A stretch of 9,270 nt of DNA. It comes from Georgenia sp. GTDB taxonomy: Bacteria > Actinomycetota > Actinomycetes > Actinomycetales > Actinomycetaceae. The notes below the pieces were generated by a model, which was given only the letters and a program-made list of their open reading frames with translations, had not been told where the DNA came from and did no database searches. Shown one piece after another: positions 5,909 through 9,270 of this stretch; the first letter of the stretch is position 1; each line of letters starts with the position of its first letter. Location of the stretch: contig DAHVRG010000107.1 of the NCBI GenBank assembly GCA_027322565.1, forward strand, positions 1-9,270. Direction: 5' to 3'. The translations under genes and the position numbers were made by a program.

Positions 5909-5914
5909 TAGGGT
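5909..5914 (+). promoter_or_regulatory. -10 element (TAGGGT) of the TetR gene, leaderless type
   Basis: TAGGGT ends 7 bases before the ATG at 5922, the spacing expected when transcription starts at the start codon. No Shine-Dalgarno sequence lies upstream. The same hexamer, followed by the same TG or TGC context, precedes the aldo/keto reductase gene. Confidence 0.55.
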
Positions 5915-5921
5915 GTGAGGC

Positions 5922-6878
5922 ATGGAGACCGACCCGGAGGACATGCCGCTGCCGCGCGGGGTCGCACTGGCATGGGGGGTGGCGGCCCACCCGCAGCGCG
6001 GGCCGAGGCGCGAGCTGAGCCTCGAGCGGATCGTCGAGACGGCGATCGAGCTCGCCGACGCCGAAGGGCTCGCGGCGGTCTCGATGTCCGCCGTCGCGTC
6101 GCGGCTCGGGTTCACCACGATGGCGCTGTACCGCTACGTGACGAACAAGGACGAGCTGCTCATGGTCATGGCGGACGCGGCACTCGGCGTACCGCCCCTG
6201 AGCACCCGGGAGGGGGAGACGTGGCGGGAGCGCGTGGCGCAGTACCACCACGAGATGCTCGCCGTGTACGAGGCCCACCCCTGGCTGCTCGACATCCCGG
6301 TCGAGGGGGTCCCCACGACGCCCGCGAGCATCGGTTGGCTCGAGGACGCGCTCGCTGCGCTCGCCGACACCCCGCTGGACTGGCAGGAGAAGACCGCCGT
6401 CATGCTCCTCGTCCAGGGCCTGGCCCGGTGGACGGCGACGATCGAGCGCGGCTACCGGGCCCGTGCCGCCAGCGACGGCGTGAGCCCGGACGACATCGAC
6501 CGGGTCACCGAGCACATCCTCGACACCCTCATCACGGCCGAGGGGCACCCGCAGGTCCGGCAGGCGCTCGACCACGGCATCCTCACCGCCGAGAGCGACC
6601 CGTTCACCTTCGGCCTCGACCGCGTCCTCGACGGCATCGCCCTCTACATCGAGGCGCGGCCGGAGCGGGGTGACGACCGGCCCGTGACGCCGTCCGAACC
6701 ATCTGCGCCGGCGACCGAGGCCTACCCGCGGGACCCCAAGGTCAGGGCCGCCCGCGGCGAGCGCCGGGAGGCCGAACGGGCGGTGCGCGAGGCCGAGCGG
6801 CGGCTCCGGGAGGCCGTGAAGCGGGAACGCGAGGCCGTCGCGCGCGCCCGCGAGAAGGAAGGGCGGGGGAGTGGCTGA
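5922..6878 (+). CDS. TetR/AcrR family regulator with C-terminal coiled-coil extension
   Basis: The 318-residue product has a TetR DNA-binding domain at about 30-80: LSLERIVETAIELADAEGL, then the helix-turn-helix MSAVASRLGFTTMALYRYV (55-73) and NKDELL. Residues ~95-247 are the all-helical ligand-binding and dimer domain of the TetR_C type seen near drug exporters, ending FTFGLDRVLDGIALYIE. A Pro-rich linker (253-271) then leads to a strongly charged helix (~274-313) with repeated AERxxREAxxR units, likely a coiled coil and not part of the usual ~210-240-residue fold. It is divergent from the DrrAB-type operon with 90 bases between, so autoregulation and repression of the exporter are the natural inference. 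The ATG at 5922 is set by a -10 element 7 bases upstream. The ligand is unknown. Confidence 0.92.
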   Translation: METDPEDMPLPRGVALAWGVAAHPQRGPRRELSLERIVETAIELADAEGLAAVSMSAVASRLGFTTMALYRYVTNKDELLMVMADAALGVPPLSTREGETWRERVAQYHHEMLAVYEAHPWLLDIPVEGVPTTPASIGWLEDALAALADTPLDWQEKTAVMLLVQGLARWTATIERGYRARAASDGVSPDDIDRVTEHILDTLITAEGHPQVRQALDHGILTAESDPFTFGLDRVLDGIALYIEARPERGDDRPVTPSEPSAPATEAYPRDPKVRAARGERREAERAVREAERRLREAVKREREAVARAREKEGRGSG

Positions 6879-6924
6879 GCCGGTCACCAGGCAGCGCCCG
6901 GCGCGCCGTGGCACGATCACGCCC

Positions 6925-7374
6925 ATGACCGGCACCACCGCGAGCGACCAGCGGCTGCGGGACCTCACGCTGCTGCGCCGCGTCCGCGACCGGATCGACC
7001 GGGAGTTCGCCGAGCCGCTCGACGTCCCGGCCCTCGCGCGTGGCGTGCACATGTCGGCCGGTCACCTGAGCCGGGAGTTCCGGCGCGCCTACGGGGAGTC
7101 TCCCTACTCCTACCTCATGACCCGGCGCATCGAGCGGGCGATGACCCTGCTGCGGCGGGAGGAGCTGAGCGTCACCGAGGTCTGCTTCGCGGTCGGTTTC
7201 TCCTCCCTCGGCACCTTCAGCACCCGCTTCGCCGAGCTCGTCGGGATGCCCCCGAGCGTCTACCGGCGGGAGGCCGCGCGCTCGGCCGCCGCGCTGCCGC
7301 CGTGCGTGGCGAAGCGGGTCTCCAGACCGATCAGGAATCGAGAAGCCCCGGCCGCCGAGGCACTACTAGCGTGA
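6925..7374 (+). CDS. AraC-type helix-turn-helix transcriptional regulator
   Basis: The 149-residue product is almost only the AraC DNA-binding domain: LLRRVRDRIDREFAEPLDV, first HTH VPALARGVHMSAGHLSREFR, linker GESPYSYLMTRRIERAMTLL, second HTH SVTEVCFAVGFSSLGTFSTR and ELVGMPPSVYRR. A conserved tail PPCVAKRVSRPIRNREAP follows. There is no ligand-binding domain. In actinomycetes this short type usually sits beside a VOC gene, as here, and probably controls it. The ATG at 6925 is chosen because the residues after it match the start of relatives as I recall them, and CACGAT (6912-6917) lies at leaderless distance. The alternative is GTG at 6871, which overlaps the TetR stop, has AAGGAAGG upstream and adds 18 residues. 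The gene ends 5 bases before the VOC gene. Confidence 0.9.
   Translation: MTGTTASDQRLRDLTLLRRVRDRIDREFAEPLDVPALARGVHMSAGHLSREFRRAYGESPYSYLMTRRIERAMTLLRREELSVTEVCFAVGFSSLGTFSTRFAELVGMPPSVYRREAARSAAALPPCVAKRVSRPIRNREAPAAEALLA
7367..7372 (+). promoter_or_regulatory. -10-like element (TAGCGT) before the VOC gene
   Basis: TAGCGT lies in the last codons of the AraC-type gene and ends 7 bases before the ATG at 7380, the same geometry as at the TetR gene. No Shine-Dalgarno sequence is near the ATG. The VOC gene may thus have its own leaderless transcript in addition to readthrough from upstream. Confidence 0.4.
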
Positions 7375-7379
7375 CGGTC

Positions 7380-7793
7380 ATGGACATCACCATTCACGCC
7401 GGCTTCCTCCCACACACCGACCCCGAGGCGTCGCTCGCCTTCTACCGTGACGCCCTGGGCTTCGAGGTCCGCCAGGACGTCGGCCAGGGCACCATGCGGT
7501 GGATCACCGTCGGACCCCCGAACCAGCCCGACACCGCGATCGTCCTCTACCCACCCACGGCCGACCCGGGCGTCACAGAGGACGAGCAGCGCACCATCGC
7601 GGAGATGATGGCCAAGGGCACCTTCGCCAGCATCATGCTCGCCACCCCCGACGTCGACGCCGCCTTCGAACGCATCCAGGCCGCCGAGGGTGTCGAGGTC
7701 ATGCAGGAGCCCACCGACCAGGACTGGGGCATGCGCGACTGCGCCTTCCGCGACCCGGCGGGCAACACCGTCCGCCTCCAGCAGGTTCCCTGA
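7380..7793 (+). CDS. VOC family (glyoxalase/bleomycin-resistance fold) protein
   Basis: The 137-residue product has the paired beta-alpha-beta-beta-beta modules of the vicinal oxygen chelate fold: MDITIHAGFLPHTDPEASLA with FYRDALGFEV (1-30), RWITVGPP and TAIVLYPP, then TFASIMLATPDVDAAFERIQ (81-100), VEVMQEPTDQDWGMRDCAFR and DPAGNTVRLQQ. His6 on the first strand may bind metal, but the last strand reads GNTVRLQQ where many VOC enzymes have a Glu (GNxIEL), so a metal-enzyme role is doubtful and ligand binding is equally possible. The cytosolic substrate is unknown. It lies between an AraC-type regulator (5-base gap) and a UvrA-like gene (23-base gap), a trio I recall in many actinomycetes. Confidence 0.92.
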   Translation: MDITIHAGFLPHTDPEASLAFYRDALGFEVRQDVGQGTMRWITVGPPNQPDTAIVLYPPTADPGVTEDEQRTIAEMMAKGTFASIMLATPDVDAAFERIQAAEGVEVMQEPTDQDWGMRDCAFRDPAGNTVRLQQVP

Positions 7794-7816
7794 CCCCGAG
7801 ACGGAGAGCGACACGT

Positions 7817-9270
<1,454 letters not shown>

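Overview
The window is very GC-rich DNA with strong G/C preference at third codon positions and several apparently leaderless genes. It carries a polyprenol-phosphate mannose synthase end next to rbpA, a pairing found only in Actinomycetota (compare Rv2051c ppm1 / Rv2050 rbpA of Mycobacterium tuberculosis). I therefore read it as a chromosomal segment of an actinomycete; nothing seen fixes the genus. No rRNA, tRNA, CRISPR array, insertion sequence or phage gene was found, and no gene-free stretch exceeds about 210 bases.

Left part (1-3232): the 3' end of a Ppm1-type glycosyltransferase (+) converges on rbpA (-) across a 14-bp hairpin terminator. rbpA has a SigR/SigH-type promoter (GGAAC-N18-GTT) and a GC-only hairpin in its leader. 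Divergent to it is an aldo/keto reductase that looks leaderless. This gene converges, with 5 bases between stops, on an unrecognised 327-residue protein built from two copies of the same domain of about 120 residues. A 206-base divergent spacer with a 9-bp dyad leads to a small tail-less single-strand DNA-binding protein.

Middle (3229-6878): a tightly packed minus-strand operon encodes a DrrA-type ABC ATPase, a DrrB-type permease, a small putative lipoprotein with a DUF3221-like C-terminus, and a chloramphenicol-phosphotransferase-like kinase. It is transcribed divergently from a TetR regulator with a C-terminal coiled-coil extension. The 90-base spacer holds facing promoters and a 28-bp imperfect palindrome that is the likely TetR operator. 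This looks like a regulated drug efflux/tolerance unit.

Right part (6871-9270): an AraC-type regulator, a VOC (glyoxalase/bleomycin-resistance fold) protein and the N-terminal half of a UvrA-like ABC ATPase form a second plus-strand operon. I recall this trio as recurrent in actinomycetes, and the UvrA-like protein belongs with DrrC-type resistance proteins, so DrrA-, DrrB- and DrrC-like functions lie within about 5 kb. At about 9137 the UvrA-like protein abruptly loses its family sequence, and the remaining ~130 bases read better as a fragment of another gene on the minus strand: either a real rearrangement or an assembly mis-join at the window end.
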